A stretch of 64,000 nucleotides of DNA from Myrica gale (lineage: Eukaryota > Streptophyta > Magnoliopsida > Fagales > Myricaceae): positions 1,495,501 through 1,559,500 of the forward strand of contig OZ005605.1 in the NCBI GenBank assembly GCA_963930655.1. Reading direction: 5' to 3'. Positions 25,248-36,919 of this stretch are shown in pieces (position 1 is the stretch's first letter; each line of letters opens with the position of its first letter). The translations under genes were made by a program, and so were the position numbers. The notes beneath the pieces were generated by a model that was not told the DNA's origin, ran no database searches, and saw only the letters and a program-made list of their open reading frames with translations.

Positions 25248-26975
25248 ATATCAGGTCAGATTTATGTTAGAAAGGCATGTTCTTCTTCTCCTATTCCCTT
25301 GATGTATTATAACTGCTATACGATAGTCAGATTCTACTGTATGTGTTTTCTTTTTTTGGAAGGAAATGTGTTGGTACTTGCCATTACGAAGACAGAGAAC
25401 GGCCTACAGGCAGTCACCGATCTAATTTTTTCTTTTGCCCTAAGTTGACCTGAAAGGGGACGTCGGTACAGTTTGACGTCATAGGGTGACGACGATCATG
25501 GCTCAAAAGATTTCCAATGCCATCGTGTTCACGTGGAAAACTTCGAGGATCAGTCCATTCGTTCTTTCATATGCAAATGTCGCACGTCGACTAATTGAAG
25601 CACTTGGGAACAAATTTCCAAACTGGGGCCGTTGAAGACAAATTTCATGTTCAATCTTTCTCACCTCAATGAAATGTAAAAGCAAAAACGGATAACTCAT
25701 ACTCGAATCCCAATTCCATATTTTTGCTTCACACGAGGCCAAAGTCCTCGATCAGCTTGTGAAAATCTCAAGGACGAGGACGCATATCAACTGTTGGAAC
25801 ACAGAGACCAATGACAGCTAACTTCTTGAATCAGATCACTGCCTGAGGAGGGGGGGGGAACGAAAACCAAAAAGGAAGAAGAAGAAGTAGATGAAGAAAG
25901 GGGGGCTTTACTTTTACGGAAATGCTGGGCGTCCCGCTGGGGACATGGCAGTGGGGCCCAGCATTTTTCTTTTTGGGAAAGGCTTGGGATCCCGATGGAA
26001 TCTCAATGCCATCCCGGTAGAGGCTGGAAATGACCATTTCCAGCCTCTATCATTTTTTGGCACAGCCTCTATCATTTTTTGGCATTTGATTGATAGCATT
26101 TCCAGTCTCTATCGGGAAATGCTCGGGATCCCATCGGGAGCCCAAGCATTTCCCCCTTATTTTTATCATGAATAGAAAGAGAAGTACAACTGTGGAATAC
26201 AATTAGGACAGAGCGATGAAGCAAAAATCTCCTTATCTTCGTTACGTCACGCACGACGTACATCTTGATGTTAATGACATTTTTCTGTTTTTTTTTTTTG
26301 AAAATTGACCTCAATGTAAATGATTGATGGGGAAGTTAAATGCGTCTTAACCGGAGCTGCGTTTGACTTGAGCAAAATAAGGTACCGCCCGTCCTTAGCA
26401 ATTAGCATCTCTGAGAGAGAAGACACAACTAGTGACGAAGTAGCTTACGTACAATAGAAGCGTACGTGCATTATCACCTTTGATATTTGACTTACAATCT
26501 TGTTTCTTTTTTTTTTCGAGGCACTTACAGTCTTGTTTCGTTAGAACGCTTTTCGAGTTTGCTAATTCCTCCGCTGTTGGTGGGGCAAGACTGCACCTCG
26601 AGCCTTATAATCTACAATAGACTTTTACATTAAGCCTCATATTACAAAGATTAAACAAATACTTTAAACACGTAAAGAATTAGGGCAAGAAGCCTCAAAG
26701 TCGCATGCATGTCTTCAAACGACAGAACAGAAATCTTGGCTTGTTGCGTGGAAGACGGGACTTACGGGGCCCAGAAACAACCAAATCTACCCCCCTGTCT
26801 GTATGGGTATAATTTCAAATTTTTGCAAATTTTTTTAATATAAGGGCAAAATTGGTAATAATATTTGAAATAGCCTTCCAAAAATTTTTTAAAAAATAAA
26901 ACGGAGAGCAAGAAAAAGCCTGAGTGAGGAAATAACTACTTTATATGTGAGTCATACAATTTTTAAAAGAAATAA
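25248..26975. other. Intergenic; one foldback repeat
   Basis: Apart from the inverted repeat at about 25918-26156, there is no gene or element that I can support. The 79-codon minus-strand frame at 25503-25742 has no recognisable domain. Confidence 0.45.
25918..26156. repeat. Foldback repeat, ggaaatgctggg ends
   Basis: 'ggaaatgctgggcgtcccgc' on the left is mirrored by 'gggagcccaagcatttcccc' on the right. Inner copies of 'gggatcccgatgg' and 'cagcctctatc' also face each other. Near the centre, a 22-bp unit (ccagcctctatcatttttt plus ggc) is repeated in tandem. No clear target duplication was found. Confidence 0.65.
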
Positions 26976-27411
26976 GGGAAAAGTACTGAAACAATCCATG
27001 TGGTTTTACGTTTTGACAAAATAGTCCATGTGGTTTCAAGTTGAACGCGTTAGTCTCTTTGGTCAACAAGTTGTTGCAATGCAGTCCCTCCGTCAACCCA
27101 CTTAACGTTCAAAACTCTTTTTGTTACATGATGCATACCTCAGGGATCAATTTATCAAAATGTGATATCACAAGGACCTACAAATTAGTCCATGTGGTAT
27201 CACCTTTTGAGAAATTGGTCCCTGAGGTATGCATCATGTAACAAAAAGGTCCTCCCGGTAGCTTTGACCGTTAAGTGGGTTGACAGAAATCTAACGGGAG
27301 GACCTTTTTATTACACGATGCTTACCCCAGGGACTAATGTGTTCAAATTGAAACGACAGGGACCAATTTGTCAAAACGTGAAACCACAAGGATTGTTTAT
27401 GTACTTTACCC
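26976..27411. mobile_element. Mutator-like foldback element with exact 9-bp duplication
   Basis: It starts gggaaaagtac and ends gtactttaccc. The exact 9-mer aagaaataa lies on both sides (26967-26975 and 27412-27420). Inside, 'cacttaacg' and 'cgttaagtgggtt', and 'ttgttacatgatgcatacct' and its mirror, show that the arms face each other over nearly the whole length. Units of the type 'ggaccaatttgtcaaaacgt' repeat. There is no coding capacity. Confidence 0.88.
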
Positions 27412-27420
27412 AAGAAATAA

Positions 27421-28153
27421 TACAAAGAGTTTATTTATTTTTTTACTTTTCTCTCCCTCTTTTTTTCTGAAATTTCTTCCTCTCCCTCTTTTCTAGAATG
27501 TCTTTCTCTTTATTTTCTAGATTGTGTATTTTTTACTTTTCTTTATCTCTATCTCTTTTCTAAAATTTATTTTTTCTTTCGCTCACTTTTGACTCTCATT
27601 GCTTGTACTCTTATTGTCCAGGTTTTCTCTCAAAGGCCTCTCCCTTTTCTCTCTCTCCCATTATTTTACATCATATATAGAAAATAGAAAAATATATATT
27701 CAACTTTTGGAATACAACAAAATTTTTACTTTGCAAAAAAAATTCATCTTCAAAATTAAAATTCTAAATGTTATTACATTTAATTATTATTCTTTTTTTT
27801 TCTAAAAACATACTCATTTCATTATTATTATCTAATGAAAATATTATTACTCTATTATTTGTATGTAACTATGATATTTTGGCTAGATTTTAACATTGCA
27901 TTCTGCCTTTGTCAATAACTTATGAGCCCCTTATTCCAAAGATTTTAAACTTTTGATTGCATTCGGTCGCAGAATGTTTTAGAGAGACAAGGATCCTCAG
28001 CAATTTTCTGTCCAAATTCGGAGAGAGAGAGATATACACAATATATGAACCTCATTGTAAGGTCATGTTACCCGAAACTTTACAAAAACAACATTAAATA
28101 ATGTAATCCACCAGTTGTATCTCTCTCTCTCTCTATGAATTGCATCATACAAT
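27421..28153. other. Intergenic, AT-rich and pyrimidine-rich
   Basis: A long CT-rich stretch (about 27440-27670, 'ctctccctcttttct' units) is followed by AT-rich sequence, then a short (CT)n tract at about 28122-28135. No gene or element ends are recognisable. Confidence 0.5.
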
Positions 28154-28803
28154 TAAGGGTGAGCAAAAATTCCGGTAGGAATCAGAATTTTCGGTTCCAC
28201 TTCCATTTCGGGTTCCGACATATACCGGAACCGGAATCGAAAGTCATTTTTGAAAATTTTCGGAATCGGAACCGAAAATTATGGCAGAATTTCCGAAATT
28301 TCTGGTTCCGATTTAAAAAAAATAAAAATAAAAAATTGTTCAAAATAAAGTATAACATATGAAATTTGATTGAATGTTTATTTTAGAATCTAGATTTTGG
28401 ATGAATATTTTAATTTATTGTTAATTTATGATGAATAACTAAAAAATACCGAAATTTTCGTTTTTTTTCTAAAAAAAAAAATAGGACTAAAAATAAAATA
28501 TAACAAATGGAATTTGCTTGAATGTTTGTTTAAAATCTAGATTTGGGATGAATATTTATATTTATTGTTAATTTATGATGAATAATAGAAAAATCTTTCA
28601 AAAATTTGGTCAAAAAATATTTTTGGCTCATTGGGGCCCAAAACAATATATCTATAAAAGCCCACATGACGAATTAGAAATTTCGATTCCGGAAATTCCT
28701 GTAAAATACCAGAATAAAATCAGAAAAAAGTGCATTCCAGTGAGTATTGGAATAGAACTGAAATAGGTCAGTCCAGTTCCATTTGTTCCGGTACTCGCCC
28801 TTA
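28154..28803. mobile_element. hAT-type non-autonomous element, taagggtgagca ends
   Basis: The ends taagggtgagca and tactcgccctta form a terminal pair. The flanking 8-mers catacaat (28146-28153) and cataccgt (28804-28811) match at 6 of 8 positions, so it is probably an older insertion. Both arms contain 'ggttccg/cggaacc' clusters, for example 'accggaaccggaatcgaaa'. The interior holds two similar 'ttgaatgttt..aatctagatttgggatgaatattt' segments. No transposase is visible. Confidence 0.75.
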
Positions 28804-29164
28804 CATACCGTTCATGTAGGAAATTAAAGAAGATCCTGTCCCTAGTTATAGATCGAAGGACATCATTAAATGATATAGGAGCCACTTGTTGTGTATATCT
28901 CTCTTCCAGTTGCATTAATTCGGGACAATAAATTACAAACAATCGTAATCCTAATTATTTATCAATTTACAATTTGTTATAAACGTAGATAGATGATAGA
29001 TCTGCTAAGATCTCGGATGCCATTGTCCCACTTACCTCATTCCATTTGCGATAATATATAGACACTTCATATTTACTGACTAATATATTCACAACTGGAC
29101 CTAAATAAGAAAGGCTATCTTTAATGAGGCATCAGTATGGTGAGCAACAGAGCAAGAAGACTTT

Positions 29165-29340
29165 AAATTTGCTGACGTGTCAAAAAGGTCTGTTAAGTAT
29201 ATGGACGACAGACTGACGGAAGAACCATTTCGTCAAAAAAAGAAAACTCAATGACTAAAAATTTGAAGTTTGAAACCTAAGGACTAAAATGAAAAAGTGT
29301 AAAAAATCTAAGGATTAAATAGTGAATTTCGTTTAAATTA
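29165..29340. repeat. Single arm of a foldback element
   Basis: 'gctgacgtgtcaaaaaggtc', 'gacggaaga', then 'tttcgtcaaaaa' and several 'aaggactaaaat'-like units read like the right half of the other foldback elements, next to a centre with 'gtctgttaag'. The matching left arm is missing or unrecognisable. Confidence 0.4.
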
Positions 29341-30064
29341 ATGTATAGCACACTGCATAATATATATATTAAATGAGCTATTAAGTCGAGATTAAGGAAA
29401 AAAGAAAATTACAGATAGCTAAGAGGATCTAATTTTTTATTCTGGCCAGTGGCCAATAGGTTATGGGAAGAAAGATTGAAAATGCACGCAGTTGTGCTTT
29501 ATATATAGAGATTGAAGTGGCCCGTACTCGGTAAGATTATGTACATGAAAATTTGTGTGTCAGCAAAGTGGTCACAAGGTTATGACTTAAAACTTGACCA
29601 ACCAATTGGCATAGCGAGTGACGTCGCTGTTAAAGTTGGTCACAAATAGAGGTTATGTTTCTCGTCTTGTTGTAAACACCTACGTACCTATCGAACAAAA
29701 CGCACCGTATTCTTTCACTCAGACGAAAGTGCTTCAAGAAATTAATAGCTTTATTTCCTTTTAGTCACACTTGGGGTATAACTTAAAGCACTATATAATA
29801 TTGTCCAATATTGGCGCAACCGCACTTGACAATATAATTTTTTTTTGAACTTAGATAGAATTGGTTTAATATTTGCATTAGTTGAATTTAAAGTCATGTA
29901 AATTTTTGGAGAGACTAATCGGCTAATTGACCAGCCCAGTACCCCCAGTTAAGTTTTGAATTTTGTATGTAAATATGATAGTTTGAACCTCTAGTGTGCA
30001 CTTAACCAAGATCCCCCTCGCCCCCGCGTTTTGTTGTCCATCCAATTTAACAAGGTAGTTTTGT

Positions 30065-30425
30065 TTGATGACCAAAATTTTGAAAAATAAAATAATTACA
30101 ATATAATCTCTCTACGCTCCTACTAAATCTTTAATTTTTATTATAATAAATAGGGATAAATATACACATAAAATTAGTCACTGAAATTTAAAATCATTCA
30201 TATTTGAATGGTCTTAAAATGACTAAATTGTTAATAGATTTTAAACTTTAAGGACTAATTTGATGAGTTTTAAAGTGTAAGGACTTATTTGATTTTTGGT
30301 CAAAGCACATGGATCAAATTTATATTTATCCCTAATAAATATAAAAAATTAACCTCAAATAATCTTTTTTATCAATTTTTTACCACTTTCAATCCCTAAA
30401 ATTTTAATATTCAAAGGTATACCCA
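30065..30425. repeat. AT-rich MITE split by a foldback element
   Basis: 'gaccaaaattttgaaaaata', 'aattacaatataatctctct' and, after the insertion, 'aatataaaaaattaacctca' and 'ccctaaaattttaatattca' are the parts of the AT-rich MITE family seen at 30530 and 30900. The small element 30153-30332 sits in its middle. The outer borders are approximate. Confidence 0.55.
30153..30332. mobile_element. 180-bp Mutator-like foldback element with exact 9-bp duplication
   Basis: It starts gggataaatatacac and ends aaatttatatttatccc. The exact 9-mer taataaata flanks it (30144-30152 and 30333-30341). The arms contain 'ttagtcactga' and 'ggactaatttga'. It is the smallest member of the set and interrupts an older AT-rich MITE. 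Confidence 0.82.
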
Positions 30426-30529
30426 ACATAGATCTGTCTTTGTACGTGAACAAAAAAAAGAAAAAAAAAGAAAAGAGAAAGAAGACCCGAACAAAATAAT
30501 ATGACACTAAGCTTAAATTTGGCCATGTT

Positions 30530-30703
30530 TGTTTTATAAAATTATACACATTCTAAAATTTTAACACGATAAAATATTATAATATAATCTCTCTCCCATC
30601 AAATTATTACTTTTTCATTACAAAAAATATAAAAAATTATCTCTCTGTTTACTTTTTCACTAAACTCAATATTAAAATTTTAGTTCTCAAACACAACCTT
30701 CGA
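30530..30703. repeat. AT-rich MITE
   Basis: 'catgtttgttttataaaatt' on the left faces 'attttagttctcaaacacaa' on the right. It shares 'tataatctctctcccatcaa' and 'actttttcactaaactcaat' with the copy at 30900-31103. Confidence 0.55.
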
Positions 30704-30899
30704 AACTGTCAAGGCTGACTCTGTCTTTTCCCTTTTCTTCTCCCTATTAGAGTAAATGGTCTCTTTTCTCTTAAAAAGTTGTACCCAAGGCTCACACACA
30801 ATCATATATATATACACCCTCTAAATCAAGTTGTAATAAAGTTCCAAGCAACATCAAAAGAGGAAAGCTGCTTGTCGGTGTGTCAAATGAGACCAACTT

Positions 30900-31103
30900 A
30901 TGGTGCGTTTGCGTCTTAAAATTTTACACACATTAAAATTTTAACACAATAAAAAATTACAATATAATCTCTCTCTCCCCCATCAAATCACTACTATTCA
31001 CTACAAAAAATATAAAAAAATATCTCTCTCTTCACTTTTTCACTAAACCCAATACCTAAAATTTTAACAACACTAAAATTTTACAACACAAACACACTCT
31101 ATA
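30900..31103. repeat. AT-rich MITE, tggtgcgtttgcgt end
   Basis: 'tggtgcgtttgcgtcttaaa' on the left faces 'aaaattttacaacacaaaca' on the right. The interior shares 'acaatataatctctctctcc' and 'cttcactttttcactaaacc' with the copies near 7668 and 30530. Confidence 0.6.
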
Positions 31104-32020
31104 GTATTTTGGCACTAAACACCCAAAGGATGCACAGACAACAGTCCCCACTTTGATTTCAAATGTATGCTAAAAGAGACAACAATATTCGGCATCTTCT
31201 CTTTCTTAATCTTCTCTCTTTCTGCCTTCTCTGTCTTTGCATTTTGCTCCTACAATCCCAAATCAGATGCGCGTAGAAAGATGTTTTGGCTTTTTTTGGG
31301 CTTTTATTTGTAAGCTTTAAAGTTTGCAAACATTAGTTCTGCTTATAATTTTTTTTATCCTCACCGCGAACAGAAATTTTAAAAATATTTTTTTTGGTTG
31401 GTAGATATTAAATGCAAATTTAATGGTTAAAATACAAATTGTTATTTCCCAACCACCTAGCTAGCACTAGGTGCGTACCAGTGCTACTTCTATCAACTGA
31501 TTCCTGTACTATATAGGCACATTGTCATTAATGTCCAAACGATCAAGAGACAAGATATGACCTTGCCCAAAACCACCAGCAGCTGCTTGCATTTTAGGAT
31601 ATGGACACATTCGTCCAACTTCCCCCCTTTGTCCTGGGTGATGTTCGGTTTGATGAAATTCGTAGGATTTGAATTGAAAAATTTTCATGTTCGGCGAGAT
31701 GGACTTTTTTTTCAGGATTCGTCGTAAATGCTTCCCATAATGCCCTTCATACAAGGATGTTAATTTACTAACATATCCTCCACGAAAACTTAAAGAGGAG
31801 AAAAGTGAAAGGTTAAACTGGGGTTATGAGAAACACGTGGGTCCCATGGTTCAGAACGTGGAAATCGAAATATAAGCCGAAATGACGATAAGGCCGGATG
31901 TTATGTTTGGTTGAAAGTTGGTTGAGGGGTAAGACGGAGATTTCACCCCGCATTCTCTGACCAACGAAGACTTTCATCTCTCCCGAGTCTCCATCGACCT
32001 TCCCCTCCTCCCCTGTTCGC

Positions 32021-34821
32021 GTGAAACGACCCGCCCTCTGTCAATCGTACATTTGCAACGGCAGGATGAGAAGACCGGCGCCTGCAGCTGTTGTCGATGG
32101 AGGTAAATCTGCAAAAGAGATCTCAAACGTTGTCGAAGGGAGAGCGGAACGCAAGAGAGGAGAGACCCCCAAACGTCCGAAGAGCCCCAGCTTGAACAAG
32201 TCCTCAGTCACGGCGCCTCTCACCCGCCAGTGTTTTCGCAGTCAGGTTCCCCTTTATATTCTTGCTGTAACTAATGTTGTTGCAAATTAGTTTCAACAAG
32301 AGTATGGACCTATTGTAGACAATATTCGCAGATTCGAATAGTTAACCTATCCCTATTGTTGTCTGTTCGAGTTTGTGTTGTGGGTTTTGATCAGAATTTC
32401 CTGGATCCGGTTCAATGGGCATTTCTGGGTGTCTTGGGGGTTTTGTGGTTTTGATGCCGAATCATTCGAATTTGATTGTTCAAAATGGTTTTCTTCTGAT
32501 CAATTCATTTTCAAGGCCACCAGAGAGTGATCAAAGTGCATATTAGTTCTAGGTGATGGAATGTCACTACATGTGTATAGGCGCACTATCTTCGTTTGAG
32601 TGTCTATGTACTTATTAAGGTTTTCATCTGTAGAAATTGAGTAAAAGTTTGGGTACAAGAAATGAGTTTAAAGGTTCCACTGTTCAAGTATTGTTTCTCC
32701 TATTCGGTTTGCAACTCAGGGGTTGGGCAAACGTTTTTTTTTTGGCCTAAACAGTTTTCAAGTCAGGAAAGTTGCTAGTGTGAAAAAAATTGAGAGTTTA
32801 TGGGTGCTGTTATAATGGCTTCTCTATTCAGTTTCCTCGTGCTTCATATCCCATTGTCCATATCCATAAACTACTTATAAGAGGGGAAACAAAACTTTAT
32901 TAAAGTTGGGATTTTTATGCGCTTTTCAAAGCCAATTGGCCACTCACCAGGTTCACGTTTGCTGCATTATCTCATGATCTAAGTGGTAATGCAAACAATC
33001 TGGAAGAATGCATTGATCATGCTGTTCAACTACACAGAGATCATGCCCAAATTTGCTGGAAATGCTGTGTTTCCTCTTTTAGCTAGAAGCCTGAACTATG
33101 TCTCTGTTACTGTTAGACCCTATGGTGGTTGGAATTCCCCTTGAGCGTTGCCAACAAGCATGATATAACATTGGTATTTAGTTGCTGGTCTGAAATTGTA
33201 AATACTCACTGCATAATCAACTGACCTTCACTTAGATTTGTCCAACCTTATTGATGGATCTCGGTTTTTATCTTATAGAAACCTTAAAGAAATAACTGAG
33301 CAGAAACAGAAGGGAAATAAGAACCCTTACTCTAATGCAATCAACGACAAAAGTTGTTTTTTTTTTTCAAACCTTTCATTGGTATTTAGTTGCTGGTTCT
33401 TTTTTTTCAAACGTTTCATTGTGTGGCATTCATTTTGAAGCTATTTACTTTATTGTGTGTTGTCATAACATTGTGCAGCATTTATCAAAACCGTTTATTG
33501 ACTTCGGTGTTTTTTTACACCGATGTGCAGCGCCATTACCTTAGGTCTGGGAAGGCAAGGATTGTTGACATTGAACCATCGTCCTCGACTGCGTCTCATC
33601 GACAAACGGTATGTCTTGTACTGAATTAATCTTCGGAATAATTCACCTCACAATTGGTACTTCATTTGTAAGTTAAATTCGTGTGTGTTATGATAGAAGG
33701 ATCTGACGTGAATGTCCTTTTTTCCCTTCTGTTCTCGTATCATAGCTAAATTCTAGTTTTGTTTATTGACATGCATAATAGAAATTAAATCAGTAAATTT
33801 CACTGTTGTTTGGAGGGCATAATGGTTCTTTTTTTAAGGGACTTTATTTTTTTATTCTCCATTAGGTTGTCATGTCTAAAGCCAACAAAGACCTTTGGAA
33901 AGATCCGAAACGTGTGTCGAGGCTTGTAGAACTTTGCATGGAAGAGTTTCGCAAAAATCTTGTCAGAGATGGCAAACTAGGAGTGTCGAACTACGAACGT
34001 ATAGCCGATGTCATGAAGGTTGATATCCCACAGATGGATGCGGCCAAAATTAAGACCAAGGTTGAAAATATGCATAGAGAGTATGTCACATTCAACGACT
34101 TAAAGAAAAGGACCGGGTTTGGTTGGAATGAGACTGACAAAACCGTTGTTGCGGATGTCCCACAGTGGACCGAAGTACTAAGTGTGAGTTTCACATTTTG
34201 TTTTTTCTTTCTCCGACGGAAGTTAGTTTTAATTTACGCTAGTGTAACATGTGCACTTCCGTATTGCAGAAGGACAAATCTCTTGTGAGATTCATGGGGC
34301 ACGGGTTAGACCACTATGACGAACTAGCATATATGTTTGCCGGCAGCACTGCCAATGGCCTCATGCACCGTTTAATGGCACAAGGCCCTTCATCGGAATT
34401 GGAAGAGCGACGTCTGAACGAAGGTGAACGCCTTCGGTCTGTAACCATAGACCTCACGGATGGGGACACTCCTCTTCCTTACACCCCTGCAACGGGGAGT
34501 CGGAAGCGCCCATCTCCCGTGCCTTCGGGTGGTGGTCAACGTAAGACGCAGTCCCGGGAGAGGGACCCTATGAAAGACTCCTGGGACGAGGTATCTCAGA
34601 ATTACTTAAAGGCTAGGACTGATCGGATTGAGAGTTCTTCCGTGTCCCGCACTAGTCTCATAAATGACTGCGTTGATGCACTCTATGCTATTGACCCTCC
34701 TCCTGACGATGCCGCCATTTGCAAAGCCTTGGAACGCATATCTGAGAGTGCCACCTTCAGACAAACATTCATGAGGGTCCCCGAGGAAAAACGTGGAATT
34801 TGGGTTGTCAACTTGAAGTAG
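32021..34821 (+). CDS. Harbinger ORF1: Myb/SANT-like DNA-binding protein
   Basis: Four exons, 32021-32245, 33531-33608, 33866-34183 and 34270-34821, all join in phase 0 at GT-AG borders and give about 390 residues (about 375 from the internal Met at 32066). Exon 3 and the start of exon 4 form the Myb/SANT-like domain: 'LWKDPKRVSRLVELCMEEF', 'NYERIADVMKVDIPQ', 'KIKTKVENMHREY' and 'FGWNETDKTVVADVPQW', then 'FMGHGLDHYDELAYMFAG'. The C-terminal half is rich in charged and Ser/Pro residues. In PIF/Harbinger elements the ORF1 protein binds the transposase and the element DNA and helps bring the transposase into the nucleus. The first two exons are the least certain part; the last two could stand as a gene of their own. 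No internal break was seen. Confidence 0.75.
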
Positions 34822-35409
34822 TGTTGTACTGTTTCTGCTACTATTGTATGTTGGAGCTTGGTGTGTTGTTTGCACTTGGTCATTTGCTGATAATTGAACT
34901 ATGTTCTAAGTAGAGTATTTTATTCGGATTGTAATGTGATGTTATTTCAGATTTATTCGTAAGATAAAGTCGGACTTCATTATACATCGGTTTGTTTGTG
35001 ATACAAATCTGTATTGTGATTGTAAAACTGTTGTTTGGACTGCAGTTGTGTAGGACTGTGATACATCTTTAACTTGTGCATTTAAAGTGTATTTTGTGGA
35101 CTGTAGGACAAAACCGTTGTTGCAGATTATAGCAATTTTGTGGACTGTAGGACAAAACCGTTGTAGGAGCCTATAACAATCCTATTATAGGCTCTTGTTG
35201 ACATGCAAACCGTTGAAGAACAGTGAATAATCCGTACAAGTTTTGCTTTCACTAGACAATGTTGAAATAGTTGACTGCTATATCAACATTTTTTTCGTAG
35301 GGTTAGAAAGTGACTACAGATCCAGCTAGAGGTTCTGTAATGTCTGCATTATTTGAGTAAATTCAATGTTGGCATGCTAATTTTCACTTGCTTGTTCAAC
35401 GTAGATTCA

Positions 35410-36919
35410 ATGGACAATGACAATGACAACAGTTATAGTGGTGATCAACCTTATGAGTCGGGACAGGACGAGGGCGTCAATTCTGTCCCAGGTGATACAG
35501 AGAGCAACCGCACGGACAGTAATGATGAAGATGGTTGTAGCAGTGATGAGGCATTCTGTGGGCCGTTAATCAATGAGGGCCGAAGGAGGTGCGAAAATCA
35601 ACGCAGGCGTGGACACCGAATCCCACAAAACACGTCAACTCTTACTGGTGCAATGCACGTTGCTGAGATCCTTAATAACCATAACGAAGCAGATTGTAGA
35701 CATTTGTTTCGAATGTCGCAAACCACATTCCGAAATTTGGCACGATGCCTTCGCGAGTACGGCGAATTAGATGATCAAAACCTCATGGTAGAAGAGTCTC
35801 TGGCCATCTTTTTATTTATCACATCTCACTGCGCAAAGATGAGGACTGCGCAACACTTTTTTCAACACTCTCTCGACACCATTCATCGGCACATGAAAAG
35901 TGTGTCGAGGGCGTTATGTACCCTCGGCAAACTTATCGTACGACCAACTCACATGGAAGGAGTTCACCCATACGTACGATGCAACCGTAATTACTACCCA
36001 TGGTTTAAGGTATTTCAATTTTCATTTTTTGTCCTAACAACATTCTATTATGTTTCATATAAATTGGATTATTGAAAATCCATTTATTTATTAAGCGTGT
36101 CGAATTATTGTCTTTGTCAATTTATGTAGGACTGTATCGGTGCCATTGATGGCACTTACATTAGTTGTTGGGTGCCGAAGGAGCTGCATACGGTGTACCG
36201 ATGTCGGAAGGGTTTCTTGGCACAAAATGTGATATGTGCGGTTGACTTCTCGGGGAGGTTTACCTTTGTGTATCCTGGATGGGAGGGTACAACGCATGAT
36301 GCTCGTGTTTTAATGGATGCTATGTCAAGACCGGAAAACAAGTTCCCAATGCCTAACCCAGGTACGACTTTTGTTTATTGGAGATGTATTGGGATAGTAC
36401 TGCGAGGTAAACTATAGGTAAGATAGCTAAGATATCGTTGACATTGCAGGTTATTTTTATGTAGTAGATTAGGGCCTCCCATGTTTAGACGGATTTTTGC
36501 CGCCCCATAGGTCGGTTAGGTATCATTTGAGTCAATTTCAAGAGTCTGGTGCGGCAAGAGGGCCAAAGGAGCTCTTCAACTACCGACATTCGTCACTACG
36601 CAATATAGTGGAGCGAATGTTTGGCAAATGGAAGGCAAAGTTTGTCATATTCGACAAGATGCCTAGATATTCGCTTCCCATGCAACGAAATATCATAATG
36701 GCATGTGCTACTGTTCACAATTTCCTGATAGATGCAGGCGATGCAGAGGCCCCTGTTCTTGACTACGAGGACTTAGTTACGGAGAACTTTGACAGTGGGA
36801 GCAGCTCCGGTACGGGTTCGAGCAGTGCATCTCATACGTTTGACGAGCATAGTTCCGCCGTAATGAGTGCAAGACGTGCTCAAATTACAGAGGCTATGTG
36901 GGCAGATGCAACGAACTAG
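35410..36919 (+). pseudogene. PIF/Harbinger DDE transposase with one in-frame stop
   Basis: Exons 35410-36009, 36130-36361 and 36450-36919 join in frame at GT-AG borders, giving about 433 codons. The N-terminal part has the helical region (DCRHLFRMSQTTFRNLARCL). The DDE triad is visible: Asp in GAIDGTY (exon 2), Asp in HDARV (exon 2) and Glu in NIVERMFGKWK (exon 3). The family reads VDSG, or similar, at the start of exon 3. Here it reads GYFYVVD, then a TAG codon at 36470-36472, then GLPCLDGFLPPHR, so one nonsense change separates the second Asp from the Glu. All else is open, and the last exon ends at a normal stop. It is a recently disabled copy, unless the stop is read through. The start at 35410 (MDNDNDNSYSGDQ) was chosen because it follows a plausible acceptor (caacgtag). 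An upstream Met at 35353 is also in frame. Confidence 0.85.

Larger units (their letters stand above)
28804..31635. other. Intergenic, mostly small AT-rich elements
   Basis: It contains a partial foldback arm (29165-29340), the complete small element 30153-30332 inside an AT-rich MITE (about 30065-30425), and two further AT-rich MITEs (about 30530-30703 and 30900-31103). The remainder shows no gene. Confidence 0.5.
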
